From NCBI GenBank assembly GCA_902797915.1, contig CADBUK010000029.1, positions 1-10,595 on the forward strand: a stretch of DNA of 10,595 nt. Direction: 5' to 3'. Source of the DNA: Oscillospiraceae bacterium (GTDB taxonomy: Bacteria > Bacillota > Clostridia > Oscillospirales > Acutalibacteraceae). Below are positions 1-7,290 of the stretch, piece after piece. Numbering within the stretch: position 1 is the first letter of the stretch; each line of letters starts with the position of its first letter. Position numbers and translations under genes: made by a program. Below the pieces are notes generated by a model. It did not search any database. It saw only the letters and a program-made list of their open reading frames with translations, and was not told the DNA's origin.

Positions 1-927
1 TATATAATCTGCCTTAGGCATATCGGGGTTATACACGGTTGCGTCATTAATCTGAGCGTTAACCGAGTTTAAGCCGAGCCTTTTTGCGCCGTTGTTTATT
101 AAATCAACCCTGTGGCTGTGAATGTCAAAGGCGTGTATTTTACACTTGTCCCCGCACAGAGAAGCCGCGGTGAACGACTTGCCTCCCGGTGCGGCACAAA
201 TATCAAGAACTACGCTGTTCTCGGTTACGCCAAGCGCATTAACTGCTTTGAAGCAGGATAAATCCTGAATATGAAATAAGCCGTCATTATATGATTTAAG
301 CGCGTTTAAGTCAAAGGAAGAATTAATCCTGACTAAATCACAGAATGCTTCACAGTCAACGCCCTCTCCTGAAAGCGTGTCTATCAGTTTAGACAAATCA
401 GTTTTTGTATAATTCGGAACAGCAAATACGGGCGGTCGTTCATTAACGCAGTTCAAAACAGATTGCGTTACATCCTGACCGTATTGCTTGTTCCACATAT
501 TAATCAAATTTGCAGGAACAGAATACTTAATGCTTGCATCTTCTATTGAATTAATATCAACTCTCTGTTCATCGATTTTGTGAAGCACAGCATTTATGAG
601 TTTTGAATAGTAAGCTAAACCCGCATTTTTAGCAAGATTAACGCTTTCGTCTATTGCTGCACTCGCGGGCACCTTGTCCATAAAATACAGCTGATAAGCG
701 CCCATAAGCAGAATTATTCTGACCTTTGGTTTTGCTTTGGAACAGAATTTTCCGATTAGATAATCAAGCGTAATTTGTCTTTCAATAACGCCGTATGCAA
801 GCCTTGCGGCAAAGGCTTTACCTTCCGTAAGATTTGAAATGGCTTTATCAATTTCAATATTTGAATACGCGTTTTTGTAAATTACATTGTAAAGCGCGTC
901 AAATGCAGCTTTGCGTGAATCCCTCAT
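1..927 (-). CDS. rsmB: 16S rRNA (cytosine-C5)-methyltransferase RsmB, 3' end cut by window edge
   Basis: This is the first 309 codons of RsmB (also Sun/Fmu), which uses SAM to methylate a cytosine (C967 in E. coli numbering) of 16S rRNA. The frame is open to base 1, so the C-terminus is missing; family members are about 440-450 residues. Residues 1 to about 140 match the NusB-like RNA-binding domain. The methyltransferase domain follows, with FHIQDLSC at 218-225, SAM-binding motif I (LDICAAPGGKS, 241-251), the acidic residue after strand 2 (AFDIH, D268) and NDA (295-297). The PCSGLG-type motif and the catalytic cysteines would lie outside the window. The start ATG (927-925) overlaps the stop of the upstream peptidase gene in an ATGA arrangement, which suggests translational coupling. 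It is the last visible gene of the operon. Identification is firm. Confidence 0.95.
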   Translation of the reverse strand, partial: MRDSRKAAFDALYNVIYKNAYSNIEIDKAISNLTEGKAFAARLAYGVIERQITLDYLIGKFCSKAKPKVRIILLMGAYQLYFMDKVPASAAIDESVNLAKNAGLAYYSKLINAVLHKIDEQRVDINSIEDASIKYSVPANLINMWNKQYGQDVTQSVLNCVNERPPVFAVPNYTKTDLSKLIDTLSGEGVDCEAFCDLVRINSSFDLNALKSYNDGLFHIQDLSCFKAVNALGVTENSVVLDICAAPGGKSFTAASLCGDKCKIHAFDIHSHRVDLINNGAKRLGLNSVNAQINDATVYNPDMPKADYI

Positions 928-1613
928 CTTCTTCTACCTGAAACAAGGATTAACCTTAACAGAGTAAGAAGCGCTGAAACCAGAGCGGCAACATAGGTTA
1001 ATGCCGCAGCGGTTAATACCTTTTTTGCGCCCTTATACTCATCATCAACGAGTAACTGATTATCCCTTATTGTTGCAAGGGCTCTTTTTGAGGCATTAAA
1101 CTCAACAGGCAGAGTGAGAAGCTGAAACAGCACGACTGCCGAATAAAGAATAATGCCGATATAAGTCAACGGCTCAAAGCTGAAGAAAAGCCCTAATAAA
1201 ACAAGCGGTATCCCGAGATATGAGCCGAAACGCGTTGCAGGTATTGCAAGATTTCTGATTTTAAGGGGAAAATACTCCTGCGCATGCTGGCATGCGTGAC
1301 CTGCTTCGTGACACGCAACGCCTATTGCGGCAACGCTTGCCGAATTATATACGTTCTGTGAAAGGCAGATTTCTTTCGTTTTCGGATTGTAATTATCGGT
1401 AAGATTTCCGCTTATGGGAATAATCTTAACATCGGTAACGCCGTTAAGCTGTAAAAGTCTGTAAGCGGCTTCAGCACCGGAAATATTTCTTGAATTACGT
1501 ATTTGGCTGTATTTTTTGAATGCAGTTTTTACCTTGATTTGACAGATTACCGAAAAAATCAGGGCAGGAATCATAATGAACCCTGTTAAATAGTACATCA
1601 AATAGTATTCCAT
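924..1613 (-). CDS. YugP-type membrane zinc metallopeptidase (Zn_peptidase_2 family)
   Basis: A 229-residue predicted membrane protease. The zinc-binding HExxH motif is visible as HEAGH at 102-106 within CHEAGHACQHA, followed by the conserved LPVEFNAS-xRA segment (168-178), whose Glu171 is a candidate third metal ligand. Hydrophobic segments lie at about 7-25, 131-146, 150-170 and 203-224, so four membrane helices with the active-site segment between the first and second are likely. This matches the YugP/DUF-type zinc metallopeptidase family (Pfam Zn_peptidase_2, as I recall it), whose substrates are largely unknown. GGGAG lies 5 nt before the ATG. It begins 11 nt after fmt and overlaps rsmB by 4 nt, so it is embedded in the formylation/rRNA-modification operon. 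In B. subtilis yugP is elsewhere. The family call is firm; the cellular role is not known to me. Confidence 0.9.
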   Translation of the reverse strand: MEYYLMYYLTGFIMIPALIFSVICQIKVKTAFKKYSQIRNSRNISGAEAAYRLLQLNGVTDVKIIPISGNLTDNYNPKTKEICLSQNVYNSASVAAIGVACHEAGHACQHAQEYFPLKIRNLAIPATRFGSYLGIPLVLLGLFFSFEPLTYIGIILYSAVVLFQLLTLPVEFNASKRALATIRDNQLLVDDEYKGAKKVLTAAALTYVAALVSALLTLLRLILVSGRRR

Positions 1614-1624
1614 AACTTCTCCCG

Positions 1625-2548
1625 TTACATTAAAACCGTGCCCGCTTCAATTTTATTGCCCGCGAGGTATGATTTAATGTCCATTTTCTTTTTGCCCTGC
1701 GGCTGAATTTCCAAAATTTTAATACATTTATTATCTCCGCAGGATACGATTAATTCATTTTTGTTTTTAACCACAACGCCGCAGCCGCTTCCCTGTTCGT
1801 CGGAAAGCTCGGATTTGTGAATTTTAGTAACATTTCCGTTAATAACCGCGGTTGCGCAGGGCCAGCTTTGAAGCCCTCTGATTTTATTATGAATTTCAAA
1901 CGCTGATTTACTCCAATCAATCGGGCAAAGCGATTTATCAATCATAGAAGCGTAACAGCTTTCCCCGCTCTGTTTTACGGGCGTTATATCCCCTGCTTCA
2001 AGCTGTTTGAGTGTCTCAAGCAAAGCGTTTGCGCCGATAACCGAAAGTCTGTCAAACAATTGCTCAGAGGTTTCATTAATGCCGATTTCCGTTTCCTCGC
2101 AGAGCAATATATCCCCTGTGTCAAGTCCCTCGTCCATCTGCATTATGCAAACGCCCGTTTTGCTGTCGCCGTTGAGAACAGCCCATTGAATAGGCGCAGC
2201 GCCCCTGTATTTAGGCAGAAGCGAAGCGTGAACGTTAATGCAACCGAGCCTTGCAATATCAAGAATGCTTTTCGGAAGAATTTTTCCGTAAGCAACTACA
2301 ATTATTACGTCGGGATTAAGCTCTGCAATTATTTCAGCGGCATTGCTGTTTTTTAATGAATCGGGCTGATATACGGGTATTCCCGACTGTTGTGCGATAA
2401 CCTTAACGGGCGGCGGAGTAATAATCTGCTTTCTGCCTACCTTTTTATCAGGCTGTGTTAAAACGGCAAGAATGTCGTTATTTGATTTTATAAGTGCCTC
2501 AAGGCACGGCACGGCAAAATCAGGCGTGCCCATAAATATAATCTTCAT
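1625..2548 (-). CDS. fmt: Methionyl-tRNA formyltransferase
   Basis: Transfers a formyl group from 10-formyl-THF to initiator Met-tRNA, making fMet-tRNA for translation initiation. The protein has 307 residues, close to the usual 310-315. The N-terminal formyltransferase domain starts with MKIIFMGTPDFAVP and carries the catalytic Asn105 and His107 in INVHASLLPKYRGAAPIQ (104-121) and Asp143 in MDEGLDTGDIL (138-148), equivalent to E. coli N106, H108 and D144. The C-terminal domain, from about 205, includes the expected IRGLQSWPCA segment. AAGGA sits 7 nt before the ATG and overlaps the def stop codon; the gap between def and fmt is 9 nt. Coexpression with def makes sense, since Def removes the formyl group that Fmt adds. 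No oddity seen. Confidence 0.97.
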   Translation of the reverse strand: MKIIFMGTPDFAVPCLEALIKSNNDILAVLTQPDKKVGRKQIITPPPVKVIAQQSGIPVYQPDSLKNSNAAEIIAELNPDVIIVVAYGKILPKSILDIARLGCINVHASLLPKYRGAAPIQWAVLNGDSKTGVCIMQMDEGLDTGDILLCEETEIGINETSEQLFDRLSVIGANALLETLKQLEAGDITPVKQSGESCYASMIDKSLCPIDWSKSAFEIHNKIRGLQSWPCATAVINGNVTKIHKSELSDEQGSGCGVVVKNKNELIVSCGDNKCIKILEIQPQGKKKMDIKSYLAGNKIEAGTVLM

Positions 2549-2557
2549 AAACTATCC

Positions 2558-3019
2558 TTAATCGGTTATTTCGGGCTCGGCGGGAGCAATATGAGACGTG
2601 AAAAGCACGCCGTCAAGATGGTCAAGCTCATGGCAGAAGGCGCGGGCTTTTAAATCCTCGCCCGTAAACACCTGCCATTTACCGTTTCTGTCCTGAGCCT
2701 TAACCTGTACCTTCATCGGTCTGAGAGTTACCTCGTATCTTCCTGGTAAGGAAAGGCAGCCCTCCTGCTCTCTCTGTTCGCCTTCGGTAAAGGTTATTTC
2801 GGGGTTAACGAGCTCCATAGGACCCTCGCCGATATCTATAACAACAACTCTTCTGAGTACGCCAACCTGTACTGCGGCAAGACCGACCCCGTTTGCGTCA
2901 TACATAGTTTCAAGCATATCATCAATAAGAATTGACAGCTTTTCGTCAAACTTTTCAACGGGACGGCTCTTTTTATTCAGCACAGGGTCGCCGAGTTTTA
3001 CAATGTTTCTTAATGCCAT
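2558..3019 (-). CDS. def: Peptide deformylase
   Basis: Metal-dependent amidase that removes the N-formyl group from nascent proteins. It has 153 residues, typical of the short (type 1-like) deformylases. All three family motifs are present: GVGLAAVQ (44-51), EGCLS (86-90) and HELDH (130-134). The metal ligands are therefore Cys88, His130 and His134, and Glu131 is the general acid/base. The residue before HELDH is Cys129, where many homologues have Gln. The start has GGAG 7 nt upstream. The gene follows priA after 20 nt and precedes fmt by 9 nt, the standard def-fmt pairing. Confidence 0.97.
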   Translation of the reverse strand: MALRNIVKLGDPVLNKKSRPVEKFDEKLSILIDDMLETMYDANGVGLAAVQVGVLRRVVVIDIGEGPMELVNPEITFTEGEQREQEGCLSLPGRYEVTLRPMKVQVKAQDRNGKWQVFTGEDLKARAFCHELDHLDGVLFTSHIAPAEPEITD

Positions 3020-3039
3020 TTTAATTCTCCACTATCAAA

Positions 3040-5253
3040 TCAACTGATATCATAAGGATTAATATCAATTGTAATTGAAACATCTTTAAATTCTTTGGTT
3101 TTTATTACCTTTTTATTTGTTTCATTCAGCAGATTTCTTACCGAATGTGAATTATTCTTACATTTAATAAAAAGCTTATATCTGTAATTATTGCTGATTT
3201 TGCTGATTTTAGCCTGTGAAGGACCGAGTATTATCAGCTTTTCGTTTTCGTTAAGCTCAATCAGCGTTTCAAAAAAAGCCTTTGCGCACAGGGCTACGGT
3301 ATTTTCATTATCACAGGTAAATGATACCGCAAAAATATAGCAGTAAGGCGGATAAGTAAGAAGCCTTCGGCGTTCTATTTCACTGTTATAAAAGGCTTTG
3401 TAATCCTGATTTGAAGCGTATTCAATAATCTCGTTATAAGGATTAATAGTCTGTATAACAGCTTTGCCTGTTACATCCCTTCTGCCGCTTCTGCCGACTA
3501 CCTGAGTAATCAGGTCAAAGGAACGCTCTCCTGCCATATAGTTTTCGTCATAAAGCGAATTATCGGCATTTACTACGCCGACAAGTGTTACGTTCGGGAA
3601 GTCAAGTCCCTTTGCCACCATTTGTGTTCCGATAAGAATATCATAATCTCCGCTTGCAAATGCTTCAAAAATCCTCTGGTGGCTGAATTTTGCTGAGGTC
3701 GTATCAGCGTCCATTCGTATAACGCGCGCCTGCGGAAACAGATGAGAAAGCTCTTCCTCAATTCTCTGCGTACCGTACCCGCTGTACCTGATACTATTCT
3801 GCCCGCATTCAGGGCAAATATTGTCAAGCGGCTTTGAATAACCGCAATAATGGCACATTAGCCTGTTATTATACGAATGATAAGTAAGGCTTATACTGCA
3901 GTTTGGACAGGTAACAACGTGTCCGCATTCGTTACAGGCAATAAAGGTGTTGTAACCTCTCCTGTTAATAAGAAGAATCGTCTGCTTTTTCTCATTAAGG
4001 TTAATGCCTATAAGCTCTTTAAGTATTGCTGAAATCGAAGATTTATTACCTGCCTTCAGCTCCTGTTTCATATCAACCGTTATTACAGACGGAAGCTTTG
4101 CTTCTCCAAATCGCTCATTAAGCTCGCAAAGCGTGTATTTGCCGCTTACAGCCGCCGAATAGGTTTCAACGCTTGGCGTAGCGGACGCCATTAGAAACAG
4201 CGCGTTGTTATACTTGCAACGGAAATTTGCAACGTCCCTCGCGTGATACCGCGGTGTGCGTTCGCTTTTGTATGTATGCTCCTGCTCCTCGTCCATAACA
4301 ATTAAGCCGAGATTTTTGAAAGGAGCAAAAACAGCGCTTCTTGTGCCGATACAAATTTTTGCTTCCTCTCTTGAAATTCTCTTGTATTCATCGTTACGTT
4401 CGCCGAGGGAAAGTCCGCTGTGAATTATTGCAACGTCTCTGCCGTATCTTGCGTGGAACAGATTGAGAAGCTGCGGTGTTAACGCAATTTCGGGTACAAG
4501 AACGATTACCTCTTTGTTTAATTCAATCGTTCTGTCGATAAGGCTCATATACACCTGAGTTTTACCTGAGCCTGTAACGCCGTAAAGCAGTCCCGTGCCT
4601 CCTCCGTTTTCGAGCATAGAGGCATAAGTGTTATAAGCCTTTTGCTGTTCTGACGAAAGCACTATACTTTCTTTTTTATAAACGGGCGGTACGTTTTTAA
4701 AAGGATTGCGGTAAACTTCCTTTTCATAGTACTCGCATACTTTATAACGAATAAGATTATCAAGCACGCCTTTGCCGACGGAGCAGAATTCGCAAACCTC
4801 GTTAACCTCTGCTGCGCCTACGTCAAACAAAAGGTTTAAAACGCTTTGCTGCTTAGGCGTAAGTTTTGGAATAACGGCGTCGTCAATAAGCCTAATCATC
4901 TTGCTGCTTTTGTCGCCTACCTTATCGATACCGCGCGGAAGCATCTGGCGCAGACAGTCGTAGGTTGTGCAAAAGCATCTGTCTTTAAGCCAGAGCGCAA
5001 GCTTAATCATTTCATCGGTAAGCGGCTGCGATTTACGGTCGGTTTTATATACAGACTTTAAATCATTATTAATTGCAGTAAAAATATTCAGAACAATTCC
5101 GTTGCGTATTACGTTTCCCTTACCGAAAGGCACCTTAACTCTTGAGCCGATTTTAATTTCGTCCTCAAGCTCCTCGGGAATGTAATAATCGTAATCGGAA
5201 TCAGTGTTAAAAAAAGTATTTTCAACTGCAACTGTTGCAATCTTTTTAGTCAT
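3040..5253 (-). CDS. priA: Primosomal protein N' (replication restart helicase PriA)
   Basis: A superfamily 2 DNA helicase of 737 residues that recognises stalled forks and reloads the replisome. In order: an N-terminal 3'-end-binding domain (about 1-105); a linker with winged-helix character (about 110-190); Walker A GVTGSGKT (225-232); the DEEQ box (321-324) with the aromatic-rich HTYKSERTPRYHARD loop; ASATPS motif III (356-361); a zinc-binding insertion with eight cysteines (C440, C443, C449, C452, C467, C470, C480, C483); and motif VI VVGRSGR (585-591). All catalytic and zinc residues expected for PriA are there. The motif VI Ser589 replaces the commoner Ala of GRAGR. The ATG overlaps the rpoZ stop by 8 nt (ATGACTAA) and its own Shine-Dalgarno site is weak, so translation is probably coupled to rpoZ. 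Confidence 0.97.
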   Translation of the reverse strand: MTKKIATVAVENTFFNTDSDYDYYIPEELEDEIKIGSRVKVPFGKGNVIRNGIVLNIFTAINNDLKSVYKTDRKSQPLTDEMIKLALWLKDRCFCTTYDCLRQMLPRGIDKVGDKSSKMIRLIDDAVIPKLTPKQQSVLNLLFDVGAAEVNEVCEFCSVGKGVLDNLIRYKVCEYYEKEVYRNPFKNVPPVYKKESIVLSSEQQKAYNTYASMLENGGGTGLLYGVTGSGKTQVYMSLIDRTIELNKEVIVLVPEIALTPQLLNLFHARYGRDVAIIHSGLSLGERNDEYKRISREEAKICIGTRSAVFAPFKNLGLIVMDEEQEHTYKSERTPRYHARDVANFRCKYNNALFLMASATPSVETYSAAVSGKYTLCELNERFGEAKLPSVITVDMKQELKAGNKSSISAILKELIGINLNEKKQTILLINRRGYNTFIACNECGHVVTCPNCSISLTYHSYNNRLMCHYCGYSKPLDNICPECGQNSIRYSGYGTQRIEEELSHLFPQARVIRMDADTTSAKFSHQRIFEAFASGDYDILIGTQMVAKGLDFPNVTLVGVVNADNSLYDENYMAGERSFDLITQVVGRSGRRDVTGKAVIQTINPYNEIIEYASNQDYKAFYNSEIERRRLLTYPPYCYIFAVSFTCDNENTVALCAKAFFETLIELNENEKLIILGPSQAKISKISNNYRYKLFIKCKNNSHSVRNLLNETNKKVIKTKEFKDVSITIDINPYDIS

Positions 5254-5464
5254 TATCTTTTGACTTTATTTCTTCGGGTTCGTCAACAACGTACTTTCCG
5301 TCAATAATTTCATCCATAGCAGTAGAAACGCTTTTAACGTCAAGTAAAACGTCGTTTTTTACTGCCTCGTCTCTGATTTCTCTTGCTCTCTTAGCGGTCG
5401 CAACTACAAGGCTGTACCTGCTGTTGCACTTTTCCAAAACATTCTTTAAATCGGGGTTAAACAT
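5246..5464 (-). CDS. rpoZ: DNA-directed RNA polymerase subunit omega
   Basis: A 72-residue omega subunit, which aids folding and assembly of beta-prime in RNA polymerase. It starts MFNPDLKNVLEKCNSRYSLV and contains the diagnostic segments NSRYSLVVATAKRARE (14-29) and an AMDEI..GK segment (49-57) matching the family AL.EI..GK pattern. An in-frame ATG 54 nt upstream (5518) lies inside gmk and would add 18 residues not found in the family. The start at 5464 has AAGGAG 9 nt ahead and gives the usual length, so it is preferred. The acidic/lysine-rich tail overlaps priA by 8 nt. In B. subtilis coaBC lies between rpoZ and priA; there is no room for it here. Confidence 0.95.
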   Translation of the reverse strand: MFNPDLKNVLEKCNSRYSLVVATAKRAREIRDEAVKNDVLLDVKSVSTAMDEIIDGKYVVDEPEEIKSKDND

Positions 5465-5473
5465 AATATATTT

Positions 5474-5479
5474 CTCCTT
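5474..5479 (-). promoter_or_regulatory. Ribosome binding site that fixes the rpoZ start
   Basis: AAGGAG on the minus strand, with 9 nt before the ATG at 5464. It lies in the 19-nt gap between gmk and rpoZ, so it supports the short 72-residue omega product over the longer ORF that begins inside gmk. Confidence 0.85.
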
Positions 5480-5483
5480 AAAA

Positions 5484-6059
5484 TTATTTCTGATTTCTTT
5501 TCTGAAGCTCTGCTTCAAGAATGGTATTTATATCATCAACAGCTTTATCAAGCTCGTTGTTGAAAACAACATAATCAAAATTTGACGTATCCGCCATTTC
5601 CTCTTTGGCAATTTCAAGGCGGTTTTTAATCTGGTCGTCAGTATCGGTGTTTCTCTTTTTCAAACGCAGTTCAAGAATTTCAATGCTTGGCGGCATAAGG
5701 AAAATTGAAACTGCGTCAGGATAATTCTTCATAACCTTTTGCGCGCCCTTACGCTCAATAATTAAAAAGCAGATTTTTCCATTTTCAATCGCTTCAAGCG
5801 CAGGACCTGCAGGGGTTCCGTAGTAACAATCGTTGTAGCACGCGTATTCAAGAAAATCATTATGGTCAATCATTTCCTGAAATTCCTCAGGAGTTTTAAA
5901 ATAATAATTAACTCCGTGCGCTTCCCCTTTTCTGGGGTTGCGCGTAGTAGCGGATATTGATTCAATTATATCTTTTCTGCGCTTAGACAACTCCTGAAAT
6001 ACAGTGTCCTTACCCGTTCCGCTTGGGGCGGAAAGGATTACAAGCATACCCTTACTCAT
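5484..6059 (-). CDS. gmk: Guanylate kinase
   Basis: Phosphorylates GMP to GDP with ATP; essential for GTP/dGTP supply and a control point in (p)ppGpp physiology of Firmicutes. The 191-residue product has the P-loop SAPSGTGKDT (10-19), the GMP-binding SISATTRNPRKGE segment (34-46, with Arg40 and Arg43), Tyr80-Gly81-Thr82 in YYGTP and a lid with basic residues LRLKKRNTD (131-139). The segment after strand 4, ICFLIIERKGAQ (96-107), differs from the common LEI(D/E)VQGA in having RK where VQ is usual. The chosen ATG has GGAGG 9 nt upstream and overlaps the remA stop by 8 nt (ATGAGTAA). A longer in-frame start at 6107 lies deep in remA, lacks such a site and adds residues foreign to the family. Confidence 0.96.
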   Translation of the reverse strand: MSKGMLVILSAPSGTGKDTVFQELSKRRKDIIESISATTRNPRKGEAHGVNYYFKTPEEFQEMIDHNDFLEYACYNDCYYGTPAGPALEAIENGKICFLIIERKGAQKVMKNYPDAVSIFLMPPSIEILELRLKKRNTDTDDQIKNRLEIAKEEMADTSNFDYVVFNNELDKAVDDINTILEAELQKRNQK

Positions 6060-6303
6060 CAACGTCAACCTCCGTGCCGAATTTTTGTGCAATACGTTTA
6101 ATATCAAGATAGGATAACACCACGTTGTCAGAATCCATAATGATAATGCTCATTGTTTTTCTGCCGTGCGTTGCGTCTATCAGATTTCCGTTTGACTTTG
6201 CCTCCTGCACAATACGCTTTGCAGGAGCGGATTCAGGGCTGATTATTGACAAAACCCTGTCAGCATTAACTAAATTACCAAAACCGATATTAACAAGTTC
6301 CAT
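6052..6303 (-). CDS. remA: RemA family DNA-binding regulator (DUF370)
   Basis: An 83-residue protein closely matching RemA of B. subtilis, which forms ring-like oligomers, binds repeated sites upstream of promoters and activates matrix (eps, tapA) and osmoprotection genes. Visible hallmarks are NIGFGN (5-10), SPESAPAKR (22-30), LIDATHGRKT (41-50) and IMDSDNVVLS (55-64). The DNA-binding arginines described for RemA correspond to Arg16 and Arg48; the second member of the Arg-Arg pair is Lys49 here. The gene starts 11 nt after yicC, with AAAGGA overlapping the yicC stop, and overlaps gmk by 8 nt. The position between yicC and gmk is conserved in Firmicutes. Target genes in this organism are unknown. 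Family membership is firm; a matrix role is extrapolation. Confidence 0.93.
   Translation of the reverse strand: MELVNIGFGNLVNADRVLSIISPESAPAKRIVQEAKSNGNLIDATHGRKTMSIIIMDSDNVVLSYLDIKRIAQKFGTEVDVDE
6069..6073 (-). promoter_or_regulatory. Ribosome binding site that fixes the gmk start inside remA
   Basis: GGAGG on the minus strand, 9 nt before the gmk ATG at 6059, encoded within the last codons of remA (the Thr-Glu-Val region). It supports the 191-residue Gmk over a longer frame and predicts that gmk translation initiates within the remA message. Confidence 0.85.
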
Positions 6304-6314
6304 AAACGCTTCCT

Positions 6315-7193
6315 TTATTCAATGTTCTGAATTTGTTCTCTGATTTTTTCAACCTCTGCTTTAATATCCACAACCTTACGGGCAATTTCAACGTCGGAAG
6401 CCTTTGAGCCGATTGTGTTTGCTTCTCTGTTAATCTCCTGAACAAGAAAGTCCATTTTTCTTCCGATAGGCTCCTTGCTTTCAAGAAAAGAACGCAACTG
6501 CTCAATGTGAGAGCGTAAGCGAACGGTTTCCTCCGCAACGGCAACCTTATCCGCAAAAATAGCAACCTCCTGAATAACCCTGTTTTCGTCAAGGGAAACG
6601 TCGCCTATAAGCTCGTGCACTCTTTCAACAAGCTTGTCGTTATACTCCTTTACGGTTTCAGGCGAGCGTTTTTCAATAAATTCAACTTTTTCAATAATTA
6701 AATCAGCTCTTGAAAGAACGTCTGCTTTAAGCTTTTCGCCCTCACGGCTGCGCATTTCAATAAACTTGTCAACAGCTTCACACGCAACCTTTTCGATATA
6801 GCTCCACAAAAGCTCCTCGTCCTCATCCGCCTTTTTTACAACAAGCACATCGGGATACCTGCTGATAGTTGACGCGCCGTAATCGGCTTTTAATCCGTAA
6901 TTTTCTTCAAGCTCTGCAAGCGCCTTAACGTACGCGGTGGCAAGAGTGTTGTTAACTACTACCTCAGCAGCCTCGGTGTTAAGAGCTTCAATGCTGAGAA
7001 AGCAGTCAACCTTGCCCCTTGAAACACGGGAATTAATATAGGACTTCAATTTTTCCTCAGCAAATCCGTACTGCCTCGGCAAACGGCAGTTGAACTCAAA
7101 ATAACGGTGGTTTACAGATTTAATTTCAACGGAAATAACATAGCCGTTAATTTCCTCGGTGGCTCTTCCGAAGCCTGTCATTGATTTAATCAT
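6315..7193 (-). CDS. yicC: YicC/YloC family endoribonuclease
   Basis: A 292-residue member of the YicC/YloC family, proteins reported to be endoribonucleases that take part in RNA turnover. The N-terminal domain opens with the signature MIKSMTGFGRA, followed by EIKSVNHRYFE and a LPRQY...EEKLKSYINSRVSRGKVD segment. The C-terminal domain (former DUF1732) ends with GRKMDFLVQEINREANTIGSKASD and a long charged helix to the terminus. Length and both domains are standard. GGAG lies 7 nt before the ATG. It is the first gene after the 7256-7284 promoter, so it heads the operon leading to remA and gmk. In B. subtilis the orthologue is yloC, with the same neighbours. Confidence 0.94.
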   Translation of the reverse strand: MIKSMTGFGRATEEINGYVISVEIKSVNHRYFEFNCRLPRQYGFAEEKLKSYINSRVSRGKVDCFLSIEALNTEAAEVVVNNTLATAYVKALAELEENYGLKADYGASTISRYPDVLVVKKADEDEELLWSYIEKVACEAVDKFIEMRSREGEKLKADVLSRADLIIEKVEFIEKRSPETVKEYNDKLVERVHELIGDVSLDENRVIQEVAIFADKVAVAEETVRLRSHIEQLRSFLESKEPIGRKMDFLVQEINREANTIGSKASDVEIARKVVDIKAEVEKIREQIQNIE

Positions 7194-7213
7194 ATCTAAT
7201 CTCCAATAATCTT

Positions 7214-7250
7214 ATTGAAAAAACTCTTACATTCATTCAGTTTTTTCAAT
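7214..7250 (-). promoter_or_regulatory. Perfect 12-bp stem-loop at the predicted 5' end of the yicC operon mRNA
   Basis: On the minus strand ATTGAAAAAACT (7250-7239) pairs perfectly with AGTTTTTTCAAT (7225-7214) around a 13-nt loop. Counting from the -10 box, transcription should start near 7250-7247, so this hairpin would be the extreme 5' end of the mRNA, about 20 nt before the yicC ATG. A 5'-terminal stem could protect the transcript from 5'-dependent decay. The same dyad could instead be an operator for a dimeric regulator. It has no U tract positioned as for a terminator: AAGATTATT follows. A smaller overlapping inverted repeat (CAATA/TATTG, 7204-7217) shares bases with the 3' arm. The structure is certain as sequence; the function is inferred. 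Confidence 0.6.
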
Positions 7251-7255
7251 TTCAT

Positions 7256-7284
7256 ATTATATATATACAAATAAATAAGGTCAA
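7256..7284 (-). promoter_or_regulatory. Sigma-A type promoter of the yicC-remA-gmk operon
   Basis: The minus strand shows a -35 box TTGACC (7284-7279), a 17-nt spacer and a perfect -10 box TATAAT (7261-7256). The start site is expected about 6-9 nt downstream, near A7250 or G7247. It lies after the terminator of the preceding unit and 62 nt before the yicC ATG, in a very AT-rich region. It is the only clear promoter in the window and probably drives all genes from yicC to rsmB. Confidence 0.88.
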
Positions 7285-7290
7285 TGTTTT

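Noticed and set aside
2007..2356. Plus-strand ORFs of 60 and 98 codons across fmt
   Set aside because: They are antisense to a well-conserved fmt coding region, have no recognisable domain and overlap each other in different frames.
5210..5220. Possible frameshift site at a seven-T run in the priA N-terminus (and a second such run near 3275)
   Set aside because: Both runs encode ordinary residues (Thr-Phe-Phe, Ala-Phe-Phe) in an uninterrupted, full-length PriA frame, with no alternative frame product of note.
6060..6107. Longer Gmk from an ATG at 6107
   Set aside because: The extension lies inside remA, is not family-like and lacks a ribosome binding site; GGAGG points to the ATG at 6059.
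6290..6592. Minus-strand 100-codon ORF in another frame of yicC
   Set aside because: Its composition (Arg/Leu-rich) is that of a frame-shifted read of the conserved YicC C-terminal domain; the in-frame gene explains the region fully.
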